Below are positions 45,766 to 55,731 of a DNA stretch of 64,000 nt, in pieces (position 1 is the first letter of the stretch; the number at the start of each line of letters is the position of its first letter). A model generated the notes under the pieces. That model was not told the origin of the DNA and searched no databases. It saw nothing but the letters and a program-made list of their open reading frames with translations. The stretch covers positions 124,001 through 188,000 of the forward strand of contig NZ_JAEKJT010000009.1 in NCBI RefSeq assembly GCF_017303055.1, read 5' to 3'. The position numbers and the translations under genes are program-made. Source of the stretch: Halomonas litopenaei. GTDB lineage: Bacteria > Pseudomonadota > Gammaproteobacteria > Pseudomonadales > Halomonadaceae.

Positions 45766-46266
45766 TTACCCCGTGATCGCTTCGACTGAGAGACCGCGCT
45801 TGGCGGCCACGTCTTCCGGCGACTGCATGGAAGCCAGGCCATTCACGGTCGCGCGGACCACGTTCACCGGATTGGTGGAGCCATAGCACTTGGCCAGGAC
45901 GTTGTGCACGCCGGCCAGTTCCAGCACGGAGCGCATGGCGCCGCCGGCGATGATACCAGTACCGTCGGAAGCCGGCTGCATGTACACCTTGGAGGCGCCA
46001 TGACGAGCCTTGACCGGATACTGGAGTGTGCCGCCGACCAGGTTCACCTTGACCATGTTGCGACGCGCCTGGTCCATCGCCTTCTGAATCGCGACCGGCA
46101 CTTCACGCGCCTTGCCACGACCGAAGCCAACACGACCGTTTCCGTCACCGACGACAGTCAGAGCGGTGAAGCCGAAAATACGGCCACCCTTGACCACCTT
46201 GGCGACACGGTTGACCTGCACGAGCTTTTCTTGCAGATCGCCGTTTTGCTGTTCGTTCTTCGCCAT
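45766..46266 (-). CDS. rpsE: 30S ribosomal protein S5
   Basis: S5, 166 aa, involved in decoding fidelity and the mRNA helicase function of the entry tunnel. It shows [19 protein letters not shown] and [18 protein letters not shown]. The loop [11 protein letters not shown], where spectinomycin-resistance changes map, looks wild-type. Confidence 0.98.
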   Translation of the reverse strand: MAKNEQQNGDLQEKLVQVNRVAKVVKGGRIFGFTALTVVGDGNGRVGFGRGKAREVPVAIQKAMDQARRNMVKVNLVGGTLQYPVKARHGASKVYMQPASDGTGIIAGGAMRSVLELAGVHNVLAKCYGSTNPVNVVRATVNGLASMQSPEDVAAKRGLSVEAITG

Positions 46267-46277
46267 CGTAAAACCCT

Positions 46278-46628
46278 TTAGAATTCCAGGCCGCCTTCAC
46301 GAGCGGCGTCGGCCAGGGCCTTCACACGACCGTGGTACTTGAAGCCAGCGCGGTCGAAGGCCACCTGGGTGATGCCCGCTTCCTTGGCGCGCTCAGCGAT
46401 CAGCGCACCAACTTTGGCTGCGGCGTCTGCGTTGCCGGTTGCACCTTCGCGCAGGCTCTTGTCCAGCGTGGAAGCGCTGGCCAGGACCTTGCCACCATCC
46501 GGCGAGATAATCTGCGCGTAGATGTGACGCGGGGTACGGTTGACGCACAGGCGAGACACGCCCAGCTCGCGGATCTTGGCGCGAGCGCGGCGGGCACGAC
46601 GGAGACGAGATTCTTTCTTCGCGTTCAT
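46278..46628 (-). CDS. rplR: 50S ribosomal protein L18
   Basis: 5S-rRNA-binding protein, 116 aa, with a basic N-terminus ([19 protein letters not shown]) and the ending [21 protein letters not shown]. It lies 11 bases upstream of rpsE in reading direction and 9 after rplF. Confidence 0.98.
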   Translation of the reverse strand: MNAKKESRLRRARRARAKIRELGVSRLCVNRTPRHIYAQIISPDGGKVLASASTLDKSLREGATGNADAAAKVGALIAERAKEAGITQVAFDRAGFKYHGRVKALADAAREGGLEF

Positions 46629-46637
46629 AACCCTGCC

Positions 46638-47168
46638 TTACTTCTTCTTGGCTTCTTTACGGCGGACCTGCTCATCCGCGTAACGCACACCCTTACCCTT
46701 ATAGGGCTCGGGCGGACGGAAGGCGCGGATTTCCGCTGCGACCTGGCCGAGCTTCTGCTTGTCCGCGCTCTTCAGCACGATGACGGTGTTCTTCGGCGTT
46801 TCCGCAGAGACACCCTCAGGCAGGGCATAATCGACCGGGTGAGAGAAGCCCAGTGTCAGGTTAAGCGTCTGGCCTTTCGCTTGAGCGCGATAACCGACGC
46901 CGATGATTTCGAGGGTCTTGGTAAAGCCCTCGGACACGCCGGTGACCAGGTTCTGAACCAGGGCACGGGTGGTGCCGACCATGGCCCAGCTCTTAGCGGA
47001 TTCGCTCGGCTGGAAGGTCAGCTGGCCGTCTTCCTGCGCGATCACGACATCGCCGTGAACGGGCATGGAGAGGGTGCCCTGACCGCCCTTGGCGGTCAGC
47101 GTGGCGTCGTCGATCTTGACCTCGACGCCAGCGGGCACTTTAACCGGATATTTGGCTACGCGGGACAT
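46638..47168 (-). CDS. rplF: 50S ribosomal protein L6
   Basis: L6, 176 aa, near the factor-binding centre. Two homologous domains are present; the second ends with the characteristic [15 protein letters not shown]. It begins [17 protein letters not shown] and lies 9 bases after rpsH. Confidence 0.98.
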   Translation of the reverse strand: MSRVAKYPVKVPAGVEVKIDDATLTAKGGQGTLSMPVHGDVVIAQEDGQLTFQPSESAKSWAMVGTTRALVQNLVTGVSEGFTKTLEIIGVGYRAQAKGQTLNLTLGFSHPVDYALPEGVSAETPKNTVIVLKSADKQKLGQVAAEIRAFRPPEPYKGKGVRYADEQVRRKEAKKK

Positions 47169-47177
47169 TCCAAACTC

Positions 47178-47570
47178 CTAGAATACGGTGCAGAGGACTT
47201 CGCCGCCGACACCAGCCTGACGCGCGGCACGATCGGTCATCACACCCTTTGAGGTAGTGACGATCGCGACACCCAGGCCATCGGCGACCTTCGGCAGCGC
47301 ATCCTTGCCCTTGTAACTACGCAGGGACGGCTTGGAAACCCGCTGCAGATGCTCGATGACCGGCTTGCCTTCGAAGTACTTCAGGCTGACGGTCAGCTCG
47401 GGCTTGGCTGATTCGCTCACGGCGAAGTCAGTGATGTAACCCTCTTCTTTCAGCACGCGGGCCACTTCAACCTTGATCTTGGAGGACGGCATGGTGACCG
47501 TCTCCTTGGTGGCCTGCTGCGCATTGCGGATACGGGTAAACATATCCGCCAGAGTGTCTTGCATGCTCAT
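47178..47570 (-). CDS. rpsH: 30S ribosomal protein S8
   Basis: S8, 130 aa, central-domain 16S binder and in E. coli the translational repressor of the spc operon. It opens [18 protein letters not shown] and has the C-terminal [16 protein letters not shown]. The start context reads GGAGCGCAAGTTAAATG. A second ATG two codons in is an alternative. Confidence 0.98.
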   Translation of the reverse strand: MSMQDTLADMFTRIRNAQQATKETVTMPSSKIKVEVARVLKEEGYITDFAVSESAKPELTVSLKYFEGKPVIEHLQRVSKPSLRSYKGKDALPKVADGLGVAIVTTSKGVMTDRAARQAGVGGEVLCTVF

Positions 47571-47602
47571 TTAACTTGCGCTCCTGATGATTCTACGTGG
47601 CG

Positions 47603-47908
47603 TTACCAGCTGGACTTCTTGAGTCCGGGCACGTCGCCACGCATGGCGGCTTCACGCAGCTTGTTACGGCCGAGGCCGAACTTGTTGTAGTAGCCGTGCG
47701 GACGGCCAGTCACGCGGCAGCGGTTACGCTGACGCACGGGGCTGGAGTCACGCGGCAGCGACTGCAACTTCAGCTGCGCATCGAAGCGCTCCTCATCGGA
47801 GCTGTTCACGTCCTGGATGATCGCCTTGAGCTCGGCACGCTTGGCAGCATACTTCTCAACCAGTTGCGCGCGCTTCTGCTCACGCTCAATCATGCTCTTC
47901 TTTGCCAT
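47603..47908 (-). CDS. rpsN: 30S ribosomal protein S14
   Basis: S14, 101 aa, the long zinc-independent form of proteobacteria: the CxxC...CxxC set is absent, with a single cysteine in [18 protein letters not shown]. It lies 10 bases after rplE and 32 before rpsH. Confidence 0.97.
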   Translation of the reverse strand: MAKKSMIEREQKRAQLVEKYAAKRAELKAIIQDVNSSDEERFDAQLKLQSLPRDSSPVRQRNRCRVTGRPHGYYNKFGLGRNKLREAAMRGDVPGLKKSSW

Positions 47909-47918
47909 GATCCCACCC

Positions 47919-48458
47919 TTATTTCTTGAACGGGAAGTTCAATGCGCTCAAGAGCGCACGACCTTCGTCATCGGTGTTGGCAGTGGTGGTGATGGTGACA
48001 TCCAGACCACGAATCCGGTCGATCTTATCATATTCGATCTCCGGGAAGATGATCTGCTCACGCACCCCCATGCTGTAGTTGCCACGACCGTCGAAGGACT
48101 TCGGGTTGAGACCACGGAAGTCACGAACGCGGGGGATCGCGATATTCACCAGGCGATCGAGGAAGTCCCACATACGCTCACTGCGCAGTGTGACCTTCAC
48201 GCCGATCGGCCAGCCTTCACGCACCTTGAAGCCCGCGATGGACTTGCGTGCCTTGGTGACCATCGGCTTTTGACCGGAGAGCTTCTCCAGGTCGCCGACG
48301 GCCGCATCGATCAGCTTTTTATCGCTGGTCGCTTCGCCGATACCCATGTTCAGGGTCACCTTGGTGATCCTGGGTACCTGCATAACGTTGGCGTAGCTAA
48401 ACTGCTCTTTGAGTTGAGCCACCACCTCGTTTTGATAACGTTCTTTCAAGTTCGCCAT
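47919..48458 (-). CDS. rplE: 50S ribosomal protein L5
   Basis: 5S-rRNA binder, 179 aa, with the opening [17 protein letters not shown], the central ITLNMG-type strand ([10 protein letters not shown]) and the family end [18 protein letters not shown]. It lies between rplX and rpsN. Confidence 0.98.
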   Translation of the reverse strand: MANLKERYQNEVVAQLKEQFSYANVMQVPRITKVTLNMGIGEATSDKKLIDAAVGDLEKLSGQKPMVTKARKSIAGFKVREGWPIGVKVTLRSERMWDFLDRLVNIAIPRVRDFRGLNPKSFDGRGNYSMGVREQIIFPEIEYDKIDRIRGLDVTITTTANTDDEGRALLSALNFPFKK

Positions 48459-48476
48459 TTTGCTACCCGACTCGCG

Positions 48477-48794
48477 TTAGGCGTCGATCTGCGCTTGCGT
48501 CGACTTGTAGATACGTACCTTGGTACCGTCTTCCTTGATCTGGAAGCCGACGCGATCCGCCTTACCGGTCTCCTGATTGAAGATGGCTACGTTGGACGCG
48601 TGAATCGGAGCCTCGCGCTCGACGATACCGCCCTGATTGCCGGCCATGGGGTTCGGCTTGGTGTGACGCTTGATCATGTTCACACCCGCTACCACGAAAC
48701 GGTCGTCCTGGAGGACGCGCTTCACAGTACCGCGCTTACCCTTGTCCTTGCCGGCGATGACGATCACTTCATCATCACGTTTGATCTTTTGCAT
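48477..48794 (-). CDS. rplX: 50S ribosomal protein L24
   Basis: Assembly-initiating L24, 105 aa, with the KOW motif at the start ([20 protein letters not shown]) and [11 protein letters not shown]. It lies 14 bases after rplN. Confidence 0.98.
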   Translation of the reverse strand: MQKIKRDDEVIVIAGKDKGKRGTVKRVLQDDRFVVAGVNMIKRHTKPNPMAGNQGGIVEREAPIHASNVAIFNQETGKADRVGFQIKEDGTKVRIYKSTQAQIDA

Positions 48795-48808
48795 GTCGCC
48801 TCGCTCCC

Positions 48809-49180
48809 TTACAGCACTTCAGGCGCTAAGGAAATGATCTTCATGAACTTCTCAGTACGAAGTTCACGCGTCACCGGCCCGAAGATACGGGTACCGATCG
48901 GCTGTTCGTTGGTGTTGTTCAACAACACAGCCGCATTTCCATCGAAGCGAATCAGCGAACCGTCGCTGCGACGGACGCCACTGCGGGTACGGACAACCAC
49001 CGCCTTCAGCACTTGGCCTTTCTTGACCTTGCCGCGCGGAATGGCTTCCTTCACCGTGACCTTGATGACATCACCAACGCGAGCGTAGCGGCGGTGTGAA
49101 CCACCCAGCACCTTGATGCACTGCACCCGGCGCGCTCCGCTGTTGTCGGCGACATCCAGCATTGTCTGAGTCTGAATCAT
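48809..49180 (-). CDS. rplN: 50S ribosomal protein L14
   Basis: L14, 123 aa, at the interface with the small subunit. It opens [18 protein letters not shown] and carries the signature [16 protein letters not shown]. It begins the spc gene group in E. coli. Here 48 bases separate it from rpsQ, with no clear promoter or terminator, so transcription probably runs through from S10. Confidence 0.98.
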   Translation of the reverse strand: MIQTQTMLDVADNSGARRVQCIKVLGGSHRRYARVGDVIKVTVKEAIPRGKVKKGQVLKAVVVRTRSGVRRSDGSLIRFDGNAAVLLNNTNEQPIGTRIFGPVTRELRTEKFMKIISLAPEVL

Positions 49181-49228
49181 CGGTTTTCTCCAAACCTAAA
49201 CTGACTGCACGAGGTTAAGGCCGTGGCC

Positions 49229-49489
49229 TTAACCCTTGGCCTGTTCGACGACCTCGACCAGGGTCCAGGCCTTCTTCTTGGACAGCGGACGGCATTCCTG
49301 AATGGATACCGTATCGCCGGCCTTAGCCTGATTGGTCTCGTCGTGGGCGTGCAGCTTGGTGGAGCGCTTAACGTATTTGCCGTAGATCGGGTGGCGCTCA
49401 CGACGCTCGATCATGACGACGATGGACTTGTCCATCTTGTCGCTCACCACCTTGCCGGTGAGCGTACGGGCTTTTTTCTCTTCGGCCAT
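49229..49489 (-). CDS. rpsQ: 30S ribosomal protein S17
   Basis: S17, 86 aa with the ATG start, an early 16S binder. It has the OB-fold core [15 protein letters not shown] and [23 protein letters not shown] three codons upstream overlaps the rpmC stop and is a possible alternative; the ATG has AGGT seven bases before it and matches the usual length of 84-88. Confidence 0.96.
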   Translation of the reverse strand: MAEEKKARTLTGKVVSDKMDKSIVVMIERRERHPIYGKYVKRSTKLHAHDETNQAKAGDTVSIQECRPLSKKKAWTLVEVVEQAKG

Positions 49490-49490
49490 C

Positions 49491-49682
49491 TCAGACACCT
49501 GCCTTCTCGTTGAGCACAGTCTTCACGCGGGCGATATCCCGACGAACCTGCTTGAGCAGATGAGTCTGGCTCAGTTGGCCGGTGGCCTTCTGCATGCGCA
49601 GGTTGAACTGCTCGCGGAGGAGTTCGAGGAGCTGCTCCTGGAGCTGCTCGGCGGACTTTTCACGAATTTCCTGGGCTTTCAT
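49491..49682 (-). CDS. rpmC: 50S ribosomal protein L29
   Basis: 63-residue helical-hairpin protein at the tunnel exit, where trigger factor and SRP dock. It shows [16 protein letters not shown] and [10 protein letters not shown]. Its ATG shares one base with the rplP stop (TGATG); a GTG one codon earlier is less likely. One base separates its stop from the rpsQ ATG. Confidence 0.96.
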   Translation of the reverse strand: MKAQEIREKSAEQLQEQLLELLREQFNLRMQKATGQLSQTHLLKQVRRDIARVKTVLNEKAGV

Positions 49683-50095
49683 CACATCACCGTCCGTTTC
49701 ACAAAGGTGGTGGAGACCGGGAACTTCTGAGCGGCCAGAGCGAAGGCTTCGCGTGCCAGCTCTTCAGAAACACCTTCGATCTCGTAAAGGACACGACCGG
49801 GCTGGATCTGAGCGACCCAGTACTCGACGGAGCCCTTACCTTTACCCATCCGGACTTCCAGAGGCTTCTTGGAAATCGGCTTATCCGGGAAGACGCGGAT
49901 CCAGATCTTGCCGCCACGTTTGACGTGACGAGTGATCGCACGACGACCAGCTTCGATCTGACGGGCGGTGACGCGGCCGCGGCCGGTGGCCTTCAGGCCG
50001 AATTCGCCGAAGCTCACTTTGCTTCCGCGATGCGCCAGGCCACGGTTGCGGCCCTTTTGCACCTTGCGGAATTTTGTACGCTTGGGTTGTAACAT
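49682..50095 (-). CDS. rplP: 50S ribosomal protein L16
   Basis: L16, 137 aa, next to the A-site tRNA elbow. It opens [19 protein letters not shown] and carries [22 protein letters not shown] and the family [13 protein letters not shown]. It lies 15 bases after rpsC and is coupled to rpmC. Confidence 0.98.
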   Translation of the reverse strand: MLQPKRTKFRKVQKGRNRGLAHRGSKVSFGEFGLKATGRGRVTARQIEAGRRAITRHVKRGGKIWIRVFPDKPISKKPLEVRMGKGKGSVEYWVAQIQPGRVLYEIEGVSEELAREAFALAAQKFPVSTTFVKRTVM

Positions 50096-50110
50096 CGAAT
50101 CGCTCTCCCC

Positions 50111-50809
50111 TTACCTGGAACCTTTCTTCTTGGAGGGCGCTGCCTGGCTTTGCTTAGCCTTGGCGCGGACCTCTTCGATGCCCCCGAGGATTTCACCCTT
50201 GAAGACCCAGACCTTGACACCGATGATGCCGTAGGTGGTCTTGGCTTCGTAGGTGGCGTAATCGATGTCCGCACGCAGGGTATGCAGCGGAACACGACCT
50301 TCGCGGTACCACTCGGTGCGGGCAATTTCCGCGCCGCCGAGGCGACCGGAGAGCTGCACCTTGATGCCGCCGGCGCCCAGACGCATGGCGTTCTGGACAG
50401 CGCGCTTCATGGCGCGACGGAACATGACGCGGCGCTCAAGCTGACCGGCAATGTTCTGCGCGACGAGCTGGGCATCCAGCTCAGGCTTGCGAACTTCCTC
50501 GATGTTGACGTGAACGGGCACGCCCATCATCTCGGTGACGTCGCGACGCAGGCGATCGACATCTTCGCCCTTCTTGCCAATCACGATGCCCGGACGGGCA
50601 GTGTGAATGGTGATGCGTGCGTTGTTCGCGGGACGCTCGATGGTGATCTTGCTGACAGAGGCGTTCTTCAAACGCTCTTCCAGGAAGCTACGAACCGCGA
50701 GGTCGTTGTTCAGCTTGTCGGCATAGGCGCCGCGCTCGGCGTACCAGACAGAGGTATGGTCTTTGACGATACCCAGTCGGATGCCTGTCGGATTGACTTT
50801 CTGACCCAT
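50111..50809 (-). CDS. rpsC: 30S ribosomal protein S3
   Basis: S3, 232 aa, lining the mRNA entry channel. It begins [15 protein letters not shown] and has the KH domain ([17 protein letters not shown]). The ATG at 50809 is the family start; an in-frame upstream ATG would add 15 residues overlapping rplV and is rejected. Confidence 0.98.
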   Translation of the reverse strand: MGQKVNPTGIRLGIVKDHTSVWYAERGAYADKLNNDLAVRSFLEERLKNASVSKITIERPANNARITIHTARPGIVIGKKGEDVDRLRRDVTEMMGVPVHVNIEEVRKPELDAQLVAQNIAGQLERRVMFRRAMKRAVQNAMRLGAGGIKVQLSGRLGGAEIARTEWYREGRVPLHTLRADIDYATYEAKTTYGIIGVKVWVFKGEILGGIEEVRAKAKQSQAAPSKKKGSR

Positions 50810-50820
50810 CTGGTCGACTC

Positions 50821-51153
50821 CTACTTCTCGGCTACCTTGACGGTGATGTGGCAAGTGCGCTTCAGAATGCGATCCGCACGGCCCTTGGCGCGCGGACGGA
50901 TGCGCTTGAGCGTCATGCCCTCATCGACGCAGATGGTCGAGACACGCAGCTCGTCGATGTCCATGCCGTTATTTTCTTCCGCATTCGCGATGGCGGACTG
51001 CAGCACCTTCTTGACCAGCTTGGCCGCCTTCTTCGGGGAGAAGGTCAGCAGGTCGAGTGCTTCGGCGACAGGCTTACCGCGCACCTGATCAGCCACCAAA
51101 CGGGCCTTCTGGGCGGATAAACTGGCGCCACGCAGCTTTGCTGTGACTTCCAT
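50821..51153 (-). CDS. rplV: 50S ribosomal protein L22
   Basis: L22, 110 aa, whose long beta-hairpin lines the exit tunnel constriction. It shows [19 protein letters not shown] and the hairpin end [21 protein letters not shown]. It lies 18 bases after rpsS. Confidence 0.98.
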   Translation of the reverse strand: MEVTAKLRGASLSAQKARLVADQVRGKPVAEALDLLTFSPKKAAKLVKKVLQSAIANAEENNGMDIDELRVSTICVDEGMTLKRIRPRAKGRADRILKRTCHITVKVAEK

Positions 51154-51171
51154 CTCTTAATCCTCTCTGGC

Positions 51172-51447
51172 TTACCGTTTGGCTTTCTTGTCCGCCGCAT
51201 GGCCGCGATAGGTGCGGGTAGCAGCGAATTCGCCCAGCTTGTGGCCAACCATTTCCTCGGAAACATGCACCGGGACGTGTTGGCGACCGTTATGGACTGC
51301 AATGGTGAGCCCGACCATGTTGGGCAGGACCATTGAACGACGCGACCAGGTCTTGATCGGTTTGCGATCGTTCTTTTCCGCTGCAGTCTCAACCTTTTTC
51401 AGCAGATGAAGGTCGACGAAAGGACCTTTCTTCAGTGAACGTGGCAC
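51172..51447 (-). CDS. rpsS: 30S ribosomal protein S19
   Basis: S19, 91 aa, in the head of the small subunit. It begins [20 protein letters not shown] and has the signature [16 protein letters not shown]. It lies between rplB and rplV. Confidence 0.98.
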   Translation of the reverse strand: MPRSLKKGPFVDLHLLKKVETAAEKNDRKPIKTWSRRSMVLPNMVGLTIAVHNGRQHVPVHVSEEMVGHKLGEFAATRTYRGHAADKKAKR

Positions 51448-51480
51448 AGCCGTTACCTCTTAATGTCTTGGCGTGGGATC

Positions 51481-52311
51481 TTAACCGCGAGCCTTACGGC
51501 GGCGGACGATCAGCTTGTCGGTGCGCTTGTTCTTGCGGGTCTTGTATCCCTTGGTGGGCATACCCCACGGGGACACCGGATGACGACCACCGCTGGTGCG
51601 GCCTTCACCACCACCGTGCGGGTGATCCACCGGGTTCATCGCGACACCGCGAACGGTCGGGCGCACACCTCTCCAGCGCTTCGCACCGGCCTTGCCAAGT
51701 TGACGCAGGCTGTGCTCGGAATTGCTCACCTCACCCAGGGTCGCGCGGCACTCTGACAGCACCTTGCGCATTTCGCCGGAGCGAAGACGCAGAGTGGCGT
51801 AGTTACCTTCACGAGCCACCAGCTGGGCGCTGGTACCGGCGCTGCGTGCAATCTGAGCACCCTTGCCAGGCTTCAGTTCGATGCAGTGCACCGTGGAACC
51901 CAGCGGGATGTTGCGCAGCGGCAGTGCGTTACCCTTCTTGATCGGCGCATTGACGCCGGACTCGAGGCGGTCACCAGCACTCACGCCCTTGGGGGCAATG
52001 ATGTAACGACGCTCACCGTCGAGGTACTTCAGCAGTGCGATGTGGGCGCTGCGGTTCGGGTCATGCTCCAGACGCTCAACAATGGCTGGAACGCCATCCT
52101 TGGTGCGCTTGAAGTCAATGATCCGGTAATGGTTGCGATGACCACCGCCAACGTGGCGAGTAGTGATGCGACCATTGTTGTTACGACCACCGGACTTGGA
52201 CTGCTTTTCGAGCAGCGGCGCGTAGGCGCGGCCCTTGTACAGCTCTTCACCAACAATCTTGACGACGTGGCGACGACCGGCGGATGTGGGTTTTGTCTTG
52301 ACGATTGCCAT
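51481..52311 (-). CDS. rplB: 50S ribosomal protein L2
   Basis: L2, 276 aa, a primary 23S binder needed for the peptidyl-transferase centre and subunit joining. It opens [17 protein letters not shown] and carries the universally conserved [13 protein letters not shown] near the C-terminus, including the histidine equivalent to E. coli H229. It ends with a basic tail. Confidence 0.98.
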   Translation of the reverse strand: MAIVKTKPTSAGRRHVVKIVGEELYKGRAYAPLLEKQSKSGGRNNNGRITTRHVGGGHRNHYRIIDFKRTKDGVPAIVERLEHDPNRSAHIALLKYLDGERRYIIAPKGVSAGDRLESGVNAPIKKGNALPLRNIPLGSTVHCIELKPGKGAQIARSAGTSAQLVAREGNYATLRLRSGEMRKVLSECRATLGEVSNSEHSLRQLGKAGAKRWRGVRPTVRGVAMNPVDHPHGGGEGRTSGGRHPVSPWGMPTKGYKTRKNKRTDKLIVRRRKARG

Positions 52312-52328
52312 GATCCGTACTCCTGCCT

Positions 52329-52625
52329 TTACTCGGCGCCAGAGAAGTCTTCAAGCGTCTCGCCGGCGGCCAGTGTCACGTACGCCTTGCGATAACCCTT
52401 GCGCATACCAACACCATGCGCGGTGCGCTTGGTCTTGCCCTTCACGTTCAGCACAGAAACGCGATCGACTTTCTTGCCGAACAGCTGCTGAACGGCAGCC
52501 TTGATCTCGGGCTTGGTTGCGTCACTCGCCACCTTGAACACGTACTGGTTACGCTCGGCGGCCATGGCGGCCTTCTCGGTCACGTGGGGACCAAGCAGAA
52601 CCTTGAATACACGCTCCTGGTTCAT
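52329..52625 (-). CDS. rplW: 50S ribosomal protein L23
   Basis: L23, 98 aa, docking site for trigger factor at the tunnel exit. It carries the family region [15 protein letters not shown] near the start and [12 protein letters not shown] in the loop. Its ATG overlaps the rplD stop (52622-52625). Confidence 0.97.
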   Translation of the reverse strand: MNQERVFKVLLGPHVTEKAAMAAERNQYVFKVASDATKPEIKAAVQQLFGKKVDRVSVLNVKGKTKRTAHGVGMRKGYRKAYVTLAAGETLEDFSGAE

Positions 52626-53230
52626 GCCAGCTTCTCCTCAAATTTGCGCAGTGCGGAGACGGTAGCCAGGACCTTGTCGAAGGCGACCAGGCTGACCGGG
52701 TCGGCGGCGGCGACGTCCACTACATCCACGTTGGGGATGTTGCGGGCGGCCAGGTACAGGTTCTCGTCAACTTCTTCGGTGACGATCAGCACCTTTTCCA
52801 GGCCCAGGTCGGAAAGCTTGGCGACCAGCTGCTTGGTTTTCGGTGACTCGACAGAAAAGGCGTCAACGGCAACAAGGCGTTCCTGACGGACCAGCTCGGA
52901 CAGAATCGAGCGCATGGCCGCACGGTACATCTTGCGGTTGACCTTCTGGGAGTGGTCCTGCGGACGAGCCGCGAAGGTCACACCACCGGTGCGCCAGATC
53001 GGCGAACGGATGGTACCGGCGCGAGCGCGACCGGTGCCCTTCTGGCGCCACGGCTTCTTGCCGCCGCCACGGACGTCGGAACGGTTCTTCTGGGCGCGGG
53101 TACCCTGGCGACCACCAGCCAGATAGGCAGTGACGACCTGATGCACGAGCGCTTCGTTGAATTCTTTGCCAAAGGTAGCGTCGGACAGTTCAACAGTCCC
53201 AGCGCTTGCACCTGCAAGATTCAGATTCAT
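52622..53230 (-). CDS. rplD: 50S ribosomal protein L4
   Basis: L4, 202 aa, lining the exit tunnel; in E. coli it also represses its own S10 operon by binding the mRNA leader. The tunnel loop is seen in [25 protein letters not shown]. The leader it would bind is discussed at the rpsJ promoter. It lies 14 bases after rplC and overlaps rplW. Confidence 0.98.
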   Translation of the reverse strand: MNLNLAGASAGTVELSDATFGKEFNEALVHQVVTAYLAGGRQGTRAQKNRSDVRGGGKKPWRQKGTGRARAGTIRSPIWRTGGVTFAARPQDHSQKVNRKMYRAAMRSILSELVRQERLVAVDAFSVESPKTKQLVAKLSDLGLEKVLIVTEEVDENLYLAARNIPNVDVVDVAAADPVSLVAFDKVLATVSALRKFEEKLA

Positions 53231-53244
53231 TGGAAAGTTCCCCT

Positions 53245-53883
53245 TCAGCCAGCTTTGACGGCGCTGCGCACGATGACATCACTGCCAGTAGCGCCAGGAA
53301 CGGCACCTTTGATCAGCAGCAAGTTGCGCTCGGCATCGACACGGACGATTTCCAGGCTCTGAACGGTGCAACGTGCGTTGCCCATCTGGCCGGCCATCTT
53401 CTTGCCCTTGAATACGCGACCCGGGGTCTGGCACATGCCGATAGAACCGGGGGCACGGTGGGACAGAGAGTTACCGTGGCTGTTGTCCTGGGTACGGAAG
53501 TTCCAGCGCTTAACAGCGCCCTGGAAGCCCTTACCCTTGGAAGTGCCGGTCACGTCAACGCTTTGACCAGCTTCGAAGAGGGATACGGTGAGTTCGCCGC
53601 CCACTTCAGGAGCGTCTTCGCCTTCAGTCAGACGAAACTCCATCAGAGAACGACCAGCCTCAACACCTGCCTTGGCGTACAGGCCAGCTTGGGCCTTGGA
53701 CAGATGCTTGGCTTTGCGGGAGCCGGTTGTCACCTGAACCGCAGCGTAGCCGTCGGATTCGACAGACTTCACGCAGGTCACGCGGTTGGGCTCAACCTCG
53801 ATAACGGTCACGGGCACAGATGCGCCGTCTTCGGTAAAGACACGGGTCATACCGGCCTTTCTACCGACCAAACCGATAGTCAT
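53245..53883 (-). CDS. rplC: 50S ribosomal protein L3
   Basis: L3, 212 aa, an assembly initiator near the peptidyl-transferase centre. It begins [16 protein letters not shown] and has [20 protein letters not shown]. The preceding spacer to rpsJ is 154 bases, far longer than other gaps in the operon. A good TAGGAG ribosome binding site is present. Confidence 0.98.
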   Translation of the reverse strand: MTIGLVGRKAGMTRVFTEDGASVPVTVIEVEPNRVTCVKSVESDGYAAVQVTTGSRKAKHLSKAQAGLYAKAGVEAGRSLMEFRLTEGEDAPEVGGELTVSLFEAGQSVDVTGTSKGKGFQGAVKRWNFRTQDNSHGNSLSHRAPGSIGMCQTPGRVFKGKKMAGQMGNARCTVQSLEIVRVDAERNLLLIKGAVPGATGSDVIVRSAVKAG

Positions 53884-54037
53884 GCTTAGTCTCCTATAGT
53901 GTACGGGGCTATCACCCGCTATGGCTGCCCTTTCCAGAGCATTCCACTAGCACGTTGTGTAACGCCATCCCGGCGTGGCGGCTGCTGAACCTCATCTTTC
54001 ATATCGAGGAACGCTGGGCCGCGAGTGTCTAGTGATA
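53884..54037 (-). other. Long rpsJ-rplC spacer
   Basis: 154 bases in an operon where most gaps are under 50. It contains short inverted arms (for example CGCCA...TGGCG) but no open reading frame with a family match and no T-run. It could be a translational control element for rplC. Confidence 0.35.
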
Positions 54038-54349
54038 TCAGTCGAGCTTGATCTGCACGTCCACGCCAGCGGCGAGGTCGAGCTTCATCAGGGCGTCGAC
54101 AGTCTTCTCGGTCGGCTCAACGATGTCGAGCACACGCTTGTGGGTACGAATCTCGTACTGATCACGGGCGTCCTTGTTCACGTGCGGGGAAACCAGCACA
54201 GTGTAACGCTCGCGATTAGTCGGCAGAGGAATCGGACCACGAACCTGGGCGCCGGTACGCTTGGCGGTATCAACGATTTCCGCAGCGGACTGGTCGATCA
54301 GGCGATGGTCGAAAGCCTTCAACCGAATGCGAATCTTCTGGTTCTGCAT
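54038..54349 (-). CDS. rpsJ: 30S ribosomal protein S10 (NusE)
   Basis: S10, 103 aa, also NusE in antitermination with NusB. It begins [19 protein letters not shown] and ends with the conserved [18 protein letters not shown]. The ATG at 54349 is the family start; an in-frame ATG 18 codons upstream is inside the leader and rejected. It is first in the S10 operon, behind its own promoter. Confidence 0.98.
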   Translation of the reverse strand: MQNQKIRIRLKAFDHRLIDQSAAEIVDTAKRTGAQVRGPIPLPTNRERYTVLVSPHVNKDARDQYEIRTHKRVLDIVEPTEKTVDALMKLDLAAGVDVQIKLD

Positions 54350-54370
54350 TTGCCCTAACTCCAATGGAAC

Positions 54371-54390
54371 TTGACGGCGCGAGCCGTCAA
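54371..54390 (-). promoter_or_regulatory. Hairpin in the short rpsJ leader
   Basis: Perfect 8-base-pair stem TTGACGGC / GCCGTCAA with a four-base loop. It lies between the S10 promoter and the rpsJ ATG in a leader of only about 50-60 bases, much shorter than the roughly 170-base L4-binding leader of E. coli. Confidence 0.45.
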
Positions 54391-54412
54391 CCCACGCATT
54401 CAAAGGATGCGC

Positions 54413-54441
54413 ATTATATGCGCCACGCCACCGAGAGTCAA
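54413..54441 (-). promoter_or_regulatory. Strong sigma-70 promoter of the S10 operon
   Basis: On the minus strand TTGACT and a perfect TATAAT are separated by 17 bases. It sits between the tuf terminator and rpsJ, so the S10-spc-alpha run has its own start. Confidence 0.9.
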
Positions 54442-54464
54442 ACCCTCAATGACGATGCGCAGAA

Positions 54465-54490
54465 AAGGGGGCTCCTTGCGGAGCCCCCTT
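54465..54490 (-). terminator. Intrinsic terminator after tuf
   Basis: 11-base-pair stem AAGGGGGCTCC / GGAGCCCCCTT with a four-base loop, followed on the minus strand by TTTTCT. It lies 20 bases after the tuf stop and ends the str operon. Confidence 0.9.
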
Positions 54491-54509
54491 CGATGATCAC
54501 CGGTCTAAC

Positions 54510-55703
54510 TTAGACCAGGATCTTGGCCACGACGCCAGCGCCGACGGTACGGCCGCCTTCGCGGATGGCGAAGCGCAGACCTTCGTCCATGGCGATCGGG
54601 GCGATCAGGTTGACAGTCATCTGGACGTTGTCGCCCGGCATAACCATCTCAACGCCTTCCGGCAGTTCACAGGTACCAGTGATGTCAGTGGTACGGAAGT
54701 AGAACTGCGGACGGTAGCCTTTGAAGAACGGAGTGTGACGACCACCTTCGTCCTTGCTCAGCACGTACACTTCCGCCTCGAACTGAGTGTGCGGAGTGAT
54801 GGTGCCCGGCTTGGCCAGAACCTGACCACGCTCGACTTCGTCACGCTTGGTACCACGCAGCAGGGCACCGACGTTCTCGCCTGCACGACCTTCGTCGAGC
54901 AGCTTACGGAACATCTCGACACCGGTAACGGTAGTCTTGGTGGTGTCCTTGATACCAACGATCTCGATCTCTTCGCCCGGCTTGACGATGCCGCGCTCAA
55001 CACGACCGGTCACAACGGTACCGCGACCAGAGATGGAGAACACGTCTTCGATCGGCATCAGGAACGGCTGGTCGACAGCACGCTCCGGCTCAGGGATGTA
55101 AGCATCCAGGGCCTTGATCAGGTTGGCAACGGCGGTAGTACCCATGCCGTTGTCGTCCTTGCCTTCCAGAGCCATCAGGGCAGAGCCGGTGATGATCGGA
55201 GTGTCGTCGCCCGGGAAGTCGTACTCGGACAGAAGTTCACGAACTTCCATCTCGACCAGCTCGAGCAGCTCTTCGTCGTCGACCATGTCGGCCTTGTTCA
55301 GGAACACGACGATGAACGGAACGCCAACCTGGCGAGACAGCAGGATGTGCTCGCGAGTCTGCGGCATGGGGCCGTCAGCGGCGGAACAGACCAGGATAGC
55401 GCCGTCCATCTGGGCAGCACCGGTGATCATGTTCTTGACGTAGTCAGCGTGTCCCGGGCAGTCGACGTGAGCGTAGTGACGCTCCTCGGACTGATACTCG
55501 ACGTGAGAGGTCGCGATGGTGATACCACGCTCACGCTCTTCCGGAGCGTTGTCGATGGTGTCGAACTCGCGCCAGTCACCGCCGAATACCTCGGCAGAAA
55601 CGCGGGTCAGGGCCGCCGTCAGGGTAGTCTTACCGTGGTCGACGTGACCGATGGTGCCGACGTTGACGTGCGGTTTGGAACGTTCGAATTTTTCCTTAGC
55701 CAC
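54510..55703 (-). CDS. tuf: Elongation factor Tu
   Basis: GTPase that brings aminoacyl-tRNA to the ribosome. GTP-binding motifs are G1 GHVDHGKT (about 19-26), DCPGHADY, and NKADMVD. It is 397 aa, begins [17 protein letters not shown] and ends VVAKILV. It is the last gene of the str operon. Gammaproteobacteria often carry a second copy near rplK; that region is outside the window. Confidence 0.98.
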   Translation of the reverse strand: MAKEKFERSKPHVNVGTIGHVDHGKTTLTAALTRVSAEVFGGDWREFDTIDNAPEERERGITIATSHVEYQSEERHYAHVDCPGHADYVKNMITGAAQMDGAILVCSAADGPMPQTREHILLSRQVGVPFIVVFLNKADMVDDEELLELVEMEVRELLSEYDFPGDDTPIITGSALMALEGKDDNGMGTTAVANLIKALDAYIPEPERAVDQPFLMPIEDVFSISGRGTVVTGRVERGIVKPGEEIEIVGIKDTTKTTVTGVEMFRKLLDEGRAGENVGALLRGTKRDEVERGQVLAKPGTITPHTQFEAEVYVLSKDEGGRHTPFFKGYRPQFYFRTTDITGTCELPEGVEMVMPGDNVQMTVNLIAPIAMDEGLRFAIREGGRTVGAGVVAKILV

Positions 55704-55731
55704 TGCTATGACCTCTTTCGTTAGCTAACGG

